Origin: Salegentibacter salegens
GTDB taxonomy: Bacteria; Bacteroidota; Bacteroidia; Flavobacteriales; Flavobacteriaceae
Direction of reading: 5' to 3'
NCBI RefSeq assembly: GCF_900142975.1
Contig: NZ_LT670848.1
Location: 2,852,001 to 2,916,000 of the forward strand
DNA length: 64,000 bases
Shown piece by piece: positions 16,669-25,415 of this stretch. The notes beneath the pieces were generated by a model. The model was not told the DNA's origin. It saw only the letters and a program-made list of their open reading frames with translations, and ran no database searches. Both the position numbers and the translations under genes were made by a program. Numbering within the stretch: position 1 is the first letter of the stretch; every line of letters starts with the position of its first letter.

Positions 16669-18471
16669 CTAATGCTCTAAATTAAACTTTGCTTCCAATT
16701 CTTTCTGAAATTCTTCCATTACGGGTTTTACAGTGCTTTCGGGTAGATCTGCAATTCTAATATACATTAAACCGTCTACCGCATTATTGAATAGCGGATC
16801 TACATTAAAAGCGACCACCTTAGCATTTTGCTTGATGTACTTTTTGATCAAAACCGGAAGACGCATATTTTCTGGTTCAATTTCATCTATAATTTTATCA
16901 AATTTATTGAGATCGGCTTTGCTGGCGTCAAAAACAAAATCTTTATCGGCGTCTTTCAGTCTTACCTTAAACTCTTTTTTCGGTTTTATGTATTGCGCGA
17001 CATAAGGGTCGTAATAATGAGACTTCATAAACTCTATCATTAACGATTTTGAGAAATTCGAGAATTTATTGCTGATACTCACGCCGCCAATAAGATATTT
17101 ATGCTCCGGAAAACGCAGCGTACAATGCACAATTCCTTTCCAAAGTAAAAACAGTGGCATTGGTTTTTGTTGATATTCTTTAATGATGAAGGCACGCCCC
17201 ATTTCTATAGACTGGCTCATCATTTTATGCAATTCGGGTTCAAATCTAAATAACTCCTGAAGGTAAAAGCCATCAATACCGTGGCAGGCATATATTTCAT
17301 TTCCCATGCCCATCCGGTAAGCCCCGGCAACCTTTTTAGCAGCATTATCCCATAAAAATAAGTGGTAATAATAATCGTCAAATTTATCGAGATCGGTGGC
17401 ATTGTTGGTGCCTTCGCCAATTGCTCTAAAGGTGATTTCACGAAGTCTACCAAGTTCTGCCACGATATGGGGAATTACCTCTTTTTTAGCCAAAAAAACT
17501 TCATAATTCTTACTGGATAGAAGTCGTTTGTCCATTTTTCGGCAATTTTCGACTTCAGTTTCCATTAAAATTTCTGCTGTTTCCATCCCGATCTTTTTCG
17601 GGGTTTTGGGGAGTTTTAGGTTCCTGGGGATTTTTTCAAAAAGCTTTTTCTTTTCAAAAACATTAGCCAGCATATAAGTTTTTCGGCGTAGAAATGCCGT
17701 AAAAGCTTCCAAATTGGTATGTTCCAATTGATCTTCTACCGAAATGGGGTTCCCAATGCGCACTTTTATTTTCCGTTTCTTTTGGGTGAGCATTTCGCCC
17801 GGCAGTTTCGCCGTGCGAAAAATATCGTTCATTGAAGCCAGGCGATAGAAGAAAGTAGAATTTTTTGCGTGAAAATAAATTGGTACTACGGGCACTTTTG
17901 CTTTTTGAATAAGTTTCATCGCTGCCGGTTCCCAGGGCTTGTCTACAATTACTCTTTCATCTTTATGGGTAGAAACCTCTCCCGCCGGGAACATTCCCAA
18001 TGCGTGCCCATCTTTTAAATGAGAAATTGCTTCTTTAATTCCGCCTAAACTCGATTTCGCGTCTTTATGATCCTCAAATGGATTTACCGGCATGATATAA
18101 GGCTTCAAAGGATCTAAACGATGAAGCAAAAAATTCGCGATTACCTTATAATCTGAACGTTGCTGAAGTAGTAATTTCATCAGGATCATTCCGTCAATTC
18201 CACCAAGGGGATGATTGGAAATAGTGATAAATGGACCGGTTTTAGGTATGCGCTTCAGGTCTTTTTCAGGGATTTCGAAATCGATCTCAAAGCCTTCTAA
18301 AATCGAATCTATAAAGTCAATTCCGTTAAGACTTTTACGTTTTTGGTATTCTTTGTTAAGCCGGGAGAGTTTGGTTGTTCGTAAAACAAGCCAGCCTATA
18401 GAAGTTCCTAAAGGCCCAAGTTTTTCCAGGTTCATTACTTTGGCAACCTCTCTGGCGCTTACAATTCCCAT
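16669..18471 (-). CDS. olsF: Two-domain acyltransferase, OlsF-like
   Basis: 600 residues. The first part (to about 280) is a PlsC-type acyltransferase: TISNHPLGGIDGMI holds the catalytic His/Asp, followed by FPAGEVS. The second part (from about 330) resembles OlsB N-acyltransferases: EITFRAIGEGTNNATDLDKFDDYYYHLFLWD, then GAYRMGMG. This fused order is that of OlsF, shown in Serratia and Flavobacterium to make ornithine lipids from ornithine and two acyl chains. The assignment here rests on architecture; another amino acid could be the acceptor. It lies 37 nt after the aspartate kinase gene and is probably cotranscribed. Membrane-associated enzyme. Confidence 0.75.
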   Translation of the reverse strand: MGIVSAREVAKVMNLEKLGPLGTSIGWLVLRTTKLSRLNKEYQKRKSLNGIDFIDSILEGFEIDFEIPEKDLKRIPKTGPFITISNHPLGGIDGMILMKLLLQQRSDYKVIANFLLHRLDPLKPYIMPVNPFEDHKDAKSSLGGIKEAISHLKDGHALGMFPAGEVSTHKDERVIVDKPWEPAAMKLIQKAKVPVVPIYFHAKNSTFFYRLASMNDIFRTAKLPGEMLTQKKRKIKVRIGNPISVEDQLEHTNLEAFTAFLRRKTYMLANVFEKKKLFEKIPRNLKLPKTPKKIGMETAEILMETEVENCRKMDKRLLSSKNYEVFLAKKEVIPHIVAELGRLREITFRAIGEGTNNATDLDKFDDYYYHLFLWDNAAKKVAGAYRMGMGNEIYACHGIDGFYLQELFRFEPELHKMMSQSIEMGRAFIIKEYQQKPMPLFLLWKGIVHCTLRFPEHKYLIGGVSISNKFSNFSKSLMIEFMKSHYYDPYVAQYIKPKKEFKVRLKDADKDFVFDASKADLNKFDKIIDEIEPENMRLPVLIKKYIKQNAKVVAFNVDPLFNNAVDGLMYIRIADLPESTVKPVMEEFQKELEAKFNLEH

Positions 18472-18508
18472 TTTAAATTATTTGGTTAGTGTAGGTAAAT
18501 TTAGGTTT

Positions 18509-19759
18509 TTAATTGCGGGTTACAATTTGAAGGGTGTTATGGGTAAGCTGTTTCAGTAAAATTTCTTTGTCTTTTTCCAGGCTTTTTTTCGCTTCCTCGT
18601 TAAAGTGTCTTATGGTATATAAAGAAACTCCCGGCACAAAACTTACTTTAAACCTGGCTTTTAAATGCTGAAGTAATTTTTCTAATTGGTTGAATTTATT
18701 ATCTACACAAACCGAAAAACTAATGGCTGAATTCTGAATTAAATCGACTTTCATCTGATATTGATGAAAAAGCCTAAAAACCTCGCTGATATTTTCCTCT
18801 ACCATAAATGAAAAATCAAGTGTAGATAACGAAATTAGAACCAGGTCGTTTTTTACAATAAAACACGGGATTTCAGGAAAAATAAGTTCACCTTTTCCCA
18901 CTTTAGTACCTTCACTTTCCGGTTTTAAAAAGGGTTTTACAAATAGCGGAATCTCTTTCTGTTGAAGCGGCTGTAAAGTTTTAGGATGAATTACCGAAGC
19001 CCCATAAAAAGCAAGTTCTATGGCTTCTTCGTATGAAATATGTTGTAAAAGTTGGGGATCTTTGAAGACCCGGGGATCGGCATTTAAAACTCCGGGGACA
19101 TCTTTCCAGATGGTGACATTTTCAGCATTTAAACAATAAGCAAAAATCGCAGCGGAGTAATCACTTCCTTCCCGACCCAGCGTAGTGGTGAAGTTATTGG
19201 GATCTGACCCAATAAAACCCTGGGTGATATTTACCTGGTTTACGTTTAAGTTCTGCTGGATAGCTTCCTGGGTTTCTTCCCAGTTTACTCCCGCATCACG
19301 ATAAACGCTATCGGTCTTTATAAAATTCCGGGCGTCCAACCAGTTGGTTTGTATGTTTTGAGAATTGAGATATTCACTCACAATCGTGGTAGAAACCAGT
19401 TCCCCGTAACAAATCACCTGATCGTAAACAAAATCGTATTGTTCAGATTTATTATGCTGAAGAAAATTTCTAAGTTCAGTAAACAGGTTTTTTATTTTAT
19501 TGAAAATCGGGGCGCGGGTATCTAAAAAAAGCTCGTTGATTATTTGAAAATGAGTTTCTTCAACAGCTTCGAGACTTTTCGGAACTTTTTTTTCAAAAAG
19601 ATAATCTTTAATCACAATTTCCAGGGCGTTGGTTGTTTTACCCATTGCCGAGATCACGATTACTTTAGGACCGTTTCCCGTTTTCTCCAATACATTCTGA
19701 ACATTCCTTACTCCTGCAGCATCTTTTACCGATGCTCCTCCAAACTTAAAAACCTTCAT
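18509..19759 (-). CDS. lysC: Aspartate kinase (monofunctional)
   Basis: Phosphorylates aspartate, the first step to lysine, threonine and methionine. The N-terminus KVFKFGGASVKDAAGVRNV is the kinase signature. TTLGREGSDYSAAIFAYCLNA near 210 and WKDVPGVLNADPRVF near 235 complete the catalytic domain. The last 125 or so residues fit a regulatory ACT pair, though weakly conserved. 416 residues. It lies 6 nt after a GNAT gene and ahead of the OlsF-like gene, all minus strand. Whether it is feedback-inhibited, and by what, cannot be read here. Confidence 0.92.
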   Translation of the reverse strand: MKVFKFGGASVKDAAGVRNVQNVLEKTGNGPKVIVISAMGKTTNALEIVIKDYLFEKKVPKSLEAVEETHFQIINELFLDTRAPIFNKIKNLFTELRNFLQHNKSEQYDFVYDQVICYGELVSTTIVSEYLNSQNIQTNWLDARNFIKTDSVYRDAGVNWEETQEAIQQNLNVNQVNITQGFIGSDPNNFTTTLGREGSDYSAAIFAYCLNAENVTIWKDVPGVLNADPRVFKDPQLLQHISYEEAIELAFYGASVIHPKTLQPLQQKEIPLFVKPFLKPESEGTKVGKGELIFPEIPCFIVKNDLVLISLSTLDFSFMVEENISEVFRLFHQYQMKVDLIQNSAISFSVCVDNKFNQLEKLLQHLKARFKVSFVPGVSLYTIRHFNEEAKKSLEKDKEILLKQLTHNTLQIVTRN

Positions 19760-19765
19760 AAAATT

Positions 19766-20236
19766 TTAATCGATATTTTTCTGAATTCCGGTTTCATCCA
19801 TGTGTACGGTGTACCAGTTTTTCTTGATATCTGCACCGGTATTTTCATAGAATTCCTGGGCATTCTTATTGCCTTCAGAAACTACCCATTCTACTCTTCT
19901 AACGCTATTTTCGTGGCCATATTTCACCACTCTTTTGTAGAGTGCACCACCAAGTCCGGTGCCTCGCATACTCTCCCTAACTATAAGATCTTCCAGGTGC
20001 ACGGTACGGCCTTTCCAGGTAGAAAACCTAAAATAAACCAGCGCCAATCCTTCAATTTTCTCATCTACTTCGGCAACAAAACATTTAAAATTGCCCTCAT
20101 CAAAACCTTCGTGCTCAAGATCACTAACGTGAATCTCAACCTGATCTGCTGCTCCTTCGTAACTGGCAAGCTCTTTTATAAGTTCCAAAACTGCGGGCAT
20201 ATCTTCCCGCTTAGCTTCGCGTATAACGTATTCCAT
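19766..20236 (-). CDS. GNAT acetyltransferase (diamine acetyltransferase-like), copy 1
   Basis: 156 residues with DMPAVLELIKELASYEG, VYFRFSTWKGRTVHLEDLIVRESMRGTGLGGALYKRV, the acetyl-CoA-binding R-x-x-G-x-G loop. The sequence resembles spermidine/spermine or thialysine acetyltransferases (SSAT family). It is clearly a duplicate of the gene at 20309-20791. It may acetylate small amines or amino acids; the substrate is unknown. It is 6 nt upstream of the aspartate kinase gene and has its own -7 box. Confidence 0.85.
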   Translation of the reverse strand: MEYVIREAKREDMPAVLELIKELASYEGAADQVEIHVSDLEHEGFDEGNFKCFVAEVDEKIEGLALVYFRFSTWKGRTVHLEDLIVRESMRGTGLGGALYKRVVKYGHENSVRRVEWVVSEGNKNAQEFYENTGADIKKNWYTVHMDETGIQKNID

Positions 20237-20252
20237 AAGTTTGGTGTTTCTA

Positions 20253-20260
20253 CAAAAGTA
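20253..20260 (-). promoter_or_regulatory. -7 box (TACTTTTG) for GNAT copy 1
   Basis: TAnnTTTG on the minus strand, 16 nt before the ATG. The second GNAT gene has the identical box at nearly the same distance. Confidence 0.55.
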
Positions 20261-20308
20261 GGAATAGATTTTAATAAAACGGGCTAATTAAAGCGGCTTA
20301 GCGTATTA

Positions 20309-20791
20309 TTAACGTGATTTCTCAAGAAATCTATCCATTGCTTCCTCTTCCATTTGCACGGTACACCAATCGGTGAAAACGGTGGCGCCACTGCGGCTGT
20401 AGAAATCACGTGCGTGGGTGTTCCAGTCTAAAACTACCCATTCGGTACGTTTTACACCTTGTTCTTTAGCAAATTCAATTACCCGTTTGTAAAGTGCATT
20501 TCCCAAACCTTTTCCCCGCATTTTCTCGCGAACTACAAGATCTTCGAGATGTATAGTTTTTCCTTTCCAGGTAGAATATCTAAAATAGCATAAGGCCATT
20601 CCTTCAATCTTTTCTGCAGTTTCAGCCACAAAACAGGTGAAGGCTGGGTTGGGGCCAAAACCATCTTTTTTAAGATCTTCCGCAGAGATTATTACCGCGT
20701 CGGGTTCCTTTTCAAATTCAGCCAGTTCCTGAATAAGTTCTAAAACTGCCGGCATATCTTCCGGCTTTGCTTTCCTGATTTTAAATTCCAT
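20309..20791 (-). CDS. GNAT acetyltransferase (diamine acetyltransferase-like), copy 2
   Basis: 160 residues, more than half identical by eye to the protein at 19766-20236: DMPAVLELIQELAEFEKEPD, CYFRYSTWKGKTIHLEDLVV, REKMRGKGLGNALYKRV. This copy is closer to the standard SSAT-family pattern, with TCFVAE and DFYSRSGA intact. The duplicate has probably diverged in substrate. The 72-nt gap to copy 1 contains that copy's promoter, so the two may be read separately. Confidence 0.86.
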   Translation of the reverse strand: MEFKIRKAKPEDMPAVLELIQELAEFEKEPDAVIISAEDLKKDGFGPNPAFTCFVAETAEKIEGMALCYFRYSTWKGKTIHLEDLVVREKMRGKGLGNALYKRVIEFAKEQGVKRTEWVVLDWNTHARDFYSRSGATVFTDWCTVQMEEEAMDRFLEKSR

Positions 20792-20809
20792 TTCAAATTG
20801 CTTTATCTA

Positions 20810-20817
20810 CAAAAGTA
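20810..20817 (-). promoter_or_regulatory. -7 box (TACTTTTG) for GNAT copy 2
   Basis: TAnnTTTG on the minus strand, 18 nt before the ATG. Confidence 0.55.
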
Positions 20818-20959
20818 AAGAATGAAATTCCAAAACAGATAATTCTAAAATATTTACTTAGAAAAGTAGAAATAAGTGCCTTGAATTTCGACTGACTTAT
20901 ATTTTTGTGAAATTTCGATATATTATAGCGAAAACGTTTTAGTAACTGAAAAAAATGAA

Positions 20960-20967
20960 TAATTTTG
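20960..20967 (+). promoter_or_regulatory. -7 box (TAATTTTG) for fbp
   Basis: TAnnTTTG, 25 nt before the fbp ATG; a -33 element is unclear. Confidence 0.5.
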
Positions 20968-20992
20968 AAGCAAATAACGATATTGGTTCAAA

Positions 20993-22000
20993 ATGGTTAA
21001 GAAAAATCAAACTTTAGGCGAATTTATTATAGAAAATCAGGAGGCGTTTCCTTATTCATCAGGGGAGCTTTCGCGCTTAATCAGGTCTTTGCGCCTGGCG
21101 GCTAAAGTGGTAAATCACGAAGTGAATAAAGCAGGTTTAGTAGATATTCTGGGATTACACGGTGAAACTAATATCCAGGGGGAAGATCAGCAAAAACTGG
21201 ATGTTTACGCTAACGAAACTTTTATTCAGACCCTGATTAATCGTGAAATCGTATGCGGTATCGCTTCAGAAGAAAACGACGATTTTATAACTATTTCAGG
21301 AAAAAATAATGATAATCAGAATAAATACGTGGTGCTTATGGATCCGCTTGACGGAAGCTCCAATATTGATGTAAACGTATCTGTTGGAACTATCTTTTCT
21401 ATTTATCGTAGGGTAACACCAATTGGTACGCCTGTTACGAACGAAGATTTTTTACAACCCGGCAATAAACAAGTGGCTGCTGGCTATATTATTTACGGGA
21501 CTTCAACAATGCTGGTTTATACAACAGGCTGCGGAGTGAATGGATTTACTTTAAATCCGGCGCTAGGTTCCTGGTATTTGTCTCATCCCGATATGAAATT
21601 TCCCGAAGACGGAAATATTTATTCTATGAATGAAGGTAACTACGTGCATTTTCCCGAGGGCGTGAAGAAGTACATCAAATATTGCCAGGAAGAAGAAGGG
21701 GACAGGCCTTACACGTCCAGGTATATTGGTTCTATGGTTTCAGATATTCACAGGAATATGATTAAAGGCGGAATTTTTATTTATCCAAAAAGTTCTAAAG
21801 CAAATAATGGAAAACTAAGGTTGCTGTACGAATGTAATCCTATGGCGTTTATCGTGGAGCAGGCAGGAGGAAAAGCAAGCGACGGATTTACTCGAATTAT
21901 GGATATTCAACCTAAAGAATTGCACGAACGTGCGCCTTTTTTCTGCGGAAGTAAAAATATGGTAGTTAAAGCTGAAGAATTTATGCAGAAATATAGTTGA
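20993..22000 (+). CDS. fbp: Fructose-1,6-bisphosphatase, class I
   Basis: Removes the 1-phosphate of fructose 1,6-bisphosphate in gluconeogenesis; Mg2+-dependent, cytosolic. 335 residues. IASEEND and the metal-binding motif [20 protein letters not shown] near residue 120 define the family. The substrate-binding part is seen as [14 protein letters not shown] and [28 protein letters not shown], and the end as [10 protein letters not shown]. Single gene, divergent from the GNAT group. A repeat unit lies between its end and the convergent TerB-like gene. Confidence 0.96.
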   Translation: MVKKNQTLGEFIIENQEAFPYSSGELSRLIRSLRLAAKVVNHEVNKAGLVDILGLHGETNIQGEDQQKLDVYANETFIQTLINREIVCGIASEENDDFITISGKNNDNQNKYVVLMDPLDGSSNIDVNVSVGTIFSIYRRVTPIGTPVTNEDFLQPGNKQVAAGYIIYGTSTMLVYTTGCGVNGFTLNPALGSWYLSHPDMKFPEDGNIYSMNEGNYVHFPEGVKKYIKYCQEEEGDRPYTSRYIGSMVSDIHRNMIKGGIFIYPKSSKANNGKLRLLYECNPMAFIVEQAGGKASDGFTRIMDIQPKELHERAPFFCGSKNMVVKAEEFMQKYS

Positions 22001-22018
22001 AAAGAAGGTTTAAAATTG

Positions 22019-22050
22019 GTCATCCTGAACTTGTATCAGGATACAATATG
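22019..22050. repeat. CCTGAAC palindromic unit, copy D (single)
   Basis: GGTCATCCTGAACTTG followed by TATCAGGATACAATATG: one hairpin of the dispersed family, with one mismatch in the stem. It lies between the convergent ends of fbp and the TerB-like gene. Confidence 0.65.
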
Positions 22051-22092
22051 TTGATTAACATTATAACTTTCAGACAACTAAATTTATAAATC

Positions 22093-22515
22093 CTATTTAT
22101 CCAATAAATATTGGTAATCTTCAAAATTCAATTGTCCGCTAAAGATCTGTATAGACCTTTTAATTATTTTTTCGGCATTGTCATTTGAAAAACCAAGGCC
22201 TATAGCATAACGTTTAATAAGGGTTTCTTCTTCATTATCTATTTCGCTATCGGCAAAAATAATCTTAAAAAGATCGTGCAAACGCTCTAAACGTTTTTCC
22301 ACACTATTATAGGCGTTAATAGGGAATTCCTGCGGGTTTTTAATAACCATTTTATATTCCTGTTGGCTAATATCAAGTTTGCGCGCAAAACGTTCTAAAA
22401 GAACACGTTCTTTTTCGTTAATCTCGCCATCCACACTCGCAAGGTTTACAATAGAAGCGAAGTGGTTAATATTACGAAGATGCTCTCCCGAATCAAATAA
22501 ATCTGAAAATGACAT
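22093..22515 (-). CDS. TerB-like protein
   Basis: About 140 residues from MSFSDLFDSGEHLRN. Two helical halves repeat the TerB pattern: ASIVNLASVDGEINEKERVLLERFARKLDIS and IIFADSEIDNEEETLIKRYAIGLG, with acidic residues placed as in the metal-binding sites of TerB (tellurite-resistance) domains. The family is thought to work at the membrane or in stress sensing; here it is alone with no ter genes nearby. The frame runs on to 22569 but that part overlaps the -7 box and is not TerB-like, so 22515 is used. Confidence 0.8.
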   Translation of the reverse strand: MSFSDLFDSGEHLRNINHFASIVNLASVDGEINEKERVLLERFARKLDISQQEYKMVIKNPQEFPINAYNSVEKRLERLHDLFKIIFADSEIDNEEETLIKRYAIGLGFSNDNAEKIIKRSIQIFSGQLNFEDYQYLLDK

Positions 22516-22534
22516 TTTAATAAATTTTATACTA

Positions 22535-22542
22535 CAAATATA
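22535..22542 (-). promoter_or_regulatory. -7 box (TATATTTG) for the TerB-like gene
   Basis: TAnnTTTG on the minus strand, 19 nt before the ATG at 22515. It lies inside the longer alternative frame, which supports the shorter start. Confidence 0.5.
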
Positions 22543-22671
22543 CCTAAAGCTTAAAGTATAATTTATCAAAAAATCTCTAAAATATTAGCTTTTAATCAAT
22601 CGCTAATCTTTTCTTAATCCTTTTTTTAAGCGTGGCATTTTGGGTAATTTCAATTCAAGTACCTAAGAAAA

Positions 22672-23718
22672 ATGAAACCACCTTTACTCGCTTTTAATAA
22701 AAAAGGAATTTACTGCGAAGCGGCAGATGTTTACCTGGATCCCTGGAAACCGGTAGATAAAGCCATTATTTCCCACGGCCATGCAGATCATTCCCGTTGG
22801 GGACATAAAAAATATATTACCCATCACAGCAATGTCCCGATTATAAAACACCGTTTGGGTGATATTGAAGTTTCCGGGAAAGAATGGAATGAAACTTTTA
22901 GCATTAATGGCGTAAAATTTTCCCTGCATCCCGCCGGGCATATTATTGGCTCATCTCAAATTCGGGTAGAGCATAAAGGCGAAGTTTGGGTTTTTACCGG
23001 CGATTATAAAGATGAAGACGATGGTGTAGCTGTGCCTTATGAACCAGTAAAGTGCCACACATTTATCACCGAATGTACTTTTGGTTTGCCTGCTTTTAAA
23101 TGGCAACCGCAAACGGAAGTTTTTACCGAAATTAATAACTGGTGGCAACAGAATAAAGAAAATGGCCAGACTTCTGTGATTTTTGGTTATTCCCTCGGAA
23201 AAGCCCAACGTTTGCTGAAACATTTAGATAATTCCATCGGTAAAATTTACACCCACGGTGCCATTGAGAATATGACTGAAGTGATTCGACCTTTATCTGA
23301 AATGCCCGAAACCACCAGAATTACCAAGGATACTAAAAAAGATGAAATCAAAGGAAATATTGTGGTGGCACCACCCAGCGCCCATGGAAGCCCCTGGATA
23401 AAAAAAATGGTGCCTTATGTCACGGCTTCTGCCAGTGGCTGGATGACCTTTCGGGGTGCTCGTAGAAGACGTGCCATAGACCGCGGTTTTGTCCTTTCTG
23501 ATCATTGCGACTGGCAGGGGCTTTTAAAATCTATAAAAGCTACCGGTGCACAAAAAGTAATCTGCACTCACGGTTATACCGATATTTTTTCACGCTATTT
23601 AAGGGAATTAGGATACGATGCCAGGACCGAAGAAACGCAGTATGAAGGTGAATTGGGAGAAGATGAAGAGAAGCCCAGGGAGGAAGGGAACAATAATCTT
23701 CAAGATGAGAAATTATGA
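22672..23718 (+). CDS. Ligase-associated DNA exonuclease (MBL fold)
   Basis: 348 residues of the metallo-beta-lactamase/beta-CASP group related to mRNA 3'-end processing and SNM1/Artemis nucleases. ISHGHADHSRWG near residue 35 is the HxHxDH metal motif. HPAGHIIGSSQIRVEHKGEVWVFTGDYKDEDDG supplies further ligands, and LSDHCDWQGLLKSIKATGAQKVICTHG closes the site. It is a standard member of the cluster with an ATP-dependent DNA ligase and an Lhr-type helicase that is linked to DNA damage response. Its stop codon overlaps the ligase start (ATGA). Confidence 0.92.
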   Translation: MKPPLLAFNKKGIYCEAADVYLDPWKPVDKAIISHGHADHSRWGHKKYITHHSNVPIIKHRLGDIEVSGKEWNETFSINGVKFSLHPAGHIIGSSQIRVEHKGEVWVFTGDYKDEDDGVAVPYEPVKCHTFITECTFGLPAFKWQPQTEVFTEINNWWQQNKENGQTSVIFGYSLGKAQRLLKHLDNSIGKIYTHGAIENMTEVIRPLSEMPETTRITKDTKKDEIKGNIVVAPPSAHGSPWIKKMVPYVTASASGWMTFRGARRRRAIDRGFVLSDHCDWQGLLKSIKATGAQKVICTHGYTDIFSRYLRELGYDARTEETQYEGELGEDEEKPREEGNNNLQDEKL

Positions 23719-25361
23719 AAGAAGAAACTCAGGATAAGAAACTCCCCCTTCGGGGGCTGGGGGGCTTAGGGGTTTTTGCTGAACTCATAAAAACTTTAGA
23801 CAGCACCAATAAAACTACATTAAAAGTTGAGGCCTTAACGCATTATTTTAAAAATATCGAAAATGAAGACAAGGTGTGGACCATCGCTATTTTATCGCAT
23901 CGCCGCCCGCCAAGGCCGGTGAATACTACATTAATGCGTGCCTGGGCTTCAGAATTGGCGAATATCCCGTTGTGGCTATTCGAAGAATCCTATCATATTG
24001 TAGGCGATTTAGCCGAAACCATTGCTTTGGTGATCCCGCCGGCAGAAGAATCTTCAGAAAAAAGCCTGAATCAATTTCTGCAAGAAATACTGGAATTAAA
24101 ACCTAAAACCGAAACAGAAAAAAAGGACTATTTACATAAAAACTGGCTTGCACTTAATTATTACGAACGCTTTGTTTTCACCAAACTCATCACCGGAAGT
24201 TTTCGCATTGGCGTTAGTCAGAAATTAATGACGCGTGCGCTTTCAAAAGCAACCGATATAGACGAAGATATTCTTGCCTATAAAATGATGGGAAATTGGA
24301 AACCTGAAAAAACAACCTTCAAAAAACTGATTTTAGAAGAGAACGAAGAAGATTATTTATCAAAACCTTATCCGTTTTATCTGGCCTACGCGATAGATGG
24401 CGAAGTAGAAGAATTAGGCGATGTAGAAGAATGGAGCGCCGAGCATAAATGGGATGGCATTCGCTCACAGGTAATTGTGAGAAATAATGAGCTTTTTGTT
24501 TGGAGTCGAGGCGAAGAACTCGTCACCGATAAATATCCAGAATTTGAAGCCTTTGTAGGTGAAATACCTAACGGAACTGTATTAGATGGTGAGATTTTAC
24601 CATTTCCAAAAGGGAAAATCGGAACTTTTAAGGATTTGCAGACCCGAATAGGAAGGAAAAATATCAGTAAAAAATTGCTGGAAAAAACCCCGGTAATTTT
24701 AAAGGCTTACGATGTTTTGGAATGGAAAGGAGAAGATATTAGAACCAAAGCTTTTGCTGAACGGCGAAAAATTTTGGAAAAGCTTTTTTCCGAAGTTGCT
24801 GCGGAGGAAATTCCGTTGCATTTATCGGAGCGGATTTCCTTTAAAAACTGGAGTGAAGTTGCCGAAGAACGGGAACGTGCAAGAGAAGAAAAATCGGAAG
24901 GCTTGATGCTAAAAAGACTGGATTCACCATATTTAGTAGGAAGAAAAAAAGGCGACTGGTGGAAATGGAAAGTAGATCCGCTTACGGTAGATGCGGTGCT
25001 AACTTATGCGATGAGAGGTCACGGAAGACGAAGCAATTTATTCACCGATTATACTTTTGGATTATGGGACGACGAGAAAAAGGAACTGGTGACATTTGCC
25101 AAAGCCTATTCCGGTTTAACTGATGCCGAATTTAGAAAACTCGATGCGTGGATTAAGAAAAACACTCTGGAACGTTTTGGCCCCGTTAGAAGTGTAACTC
25201 CATACCACGTGTTTGAAATCGCTTTTGAAGGAATAGCAGAATCAAAACGCCATAAAAGTGGTGTAGCAACCCGTTTTCCGAGAATGGTTCGCTGGCGAAC
25301 CGATAAAAATATCCACGAAGCAAATACGCTGGGTGAATTGCGGGATTTAATTCCCGATTAA
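23715..25361 (+). CDS. ATP-dependent DNA ligase (cluster type)
   Basis: 548 residues. The N-terminal DNA-binding domain runs to about 215. The adenylation domain holds the active lysine in EHKWDGIRSQV (Lys245) and DGEILPF. GLMLKRLDSPYLVGRKKGDWWKWK is the motif IV-V region, and an OB domain with VTPYHVFEIAFEGIAESKRHKSGVATRFPRMVRWR ends the protein. It joins DNA nicks using ATP and is accessory to the NAD-dependent LigA. Residues 9-20 (KLPLRGLGGLGV) come from a GC-rich repeat inserted just ahead of the conserved start FAELIKTLD, so the N-terminus is altered. Confidence 0.93.
   Translation: MKEETQDKKLPLRGLGGLGVFAELIKTLDSTNKTTLKVEALTHYFKNIENEDKVWTIAILSHRRPPRPVNTTLMRAWASELANIPLWLFEESYHIVGDLAETIALVIPPAEESSEKSLNQFLQEILELKPKTETEKKDYLHKNWLALNYYERFVFTKLITGSFRIGVSQKLMTRALSKATDIDEDILAYKMMGNWKPEKTTFKKLILEENEEDYLSKPYPFYLAYAIDGEVEELGDVEEWSAEHKWDGIRSQVIVRNNELFVWSRGEELVTDKYPEFEAFVGEIPNGTVLDGEILPFPKGKIGTFKDLQTRIGRKNISKKLLEKTPVILKAYDVLEWKGEDIRTKAFAERRKILEKLFSEVAAEEIPLHLSERISFKNWSEVAEERERAREEKSEGLMLKRLDSPYLVGRKKGDWWKWKVDPLTVDAVLTYAMRGHGRRSNLFTDYTFGLWDDEKKELVTFAKAYSGLTDAEFRKLDAWIKKNTLERFGPVRSVTPYHVFEIAFEGIAESKRHKSGVATRFPRMVRWRTDKNIHEANTLGELRDLIPD
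23741..23772. repeat. GC-rich palindromic repeat inside the ligase gene
   Basis: CTCCCCCTTCGGGGG forms a tight hairpin (CCCCC-TTCG-GGGGG), followed by CTGGGGGGCTTAGGGG. Its base composition is unlike the AT-rich surroundings. It is read in frame as LPLRGLGGLG near the ligase N-terminus. I recall such C/G-rich elements as intergenic repeats in Bacteroidetes. Confidence 0.75.
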
Positions 25362-25374
25362 TTAAAAAAATACA

Positions 25375-25407
25375 AGACCTCACAGGTTTTCAAAACCTGT
25401 GAGGTCT
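25375..25407. repeat. Near-perfect palindrome between ligase and helicase genes
   Basis: AGACCTCACAGGTTTT and AAAACCTGTGAGGTCT are 16-bp arms around one C. It occupies most of the 54-nt gap between the ligase stop and the helicase ATG. The same palindrome core occurs at 14311-14341. There is only a short T-run after it, so it could weaken rather than stop readthrough. Confidence 0.8.
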
Positions 25408-25415
25408 CTTAGAAC

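Noticed and set aside
19544..20287. A 247-residue open frame on the plus strand across the aspartate kinase start and GNAT copy 1
   Set aside because: It is antisense to two well-supported genes, has no family motif, and its length follows from codon use of the real genes.
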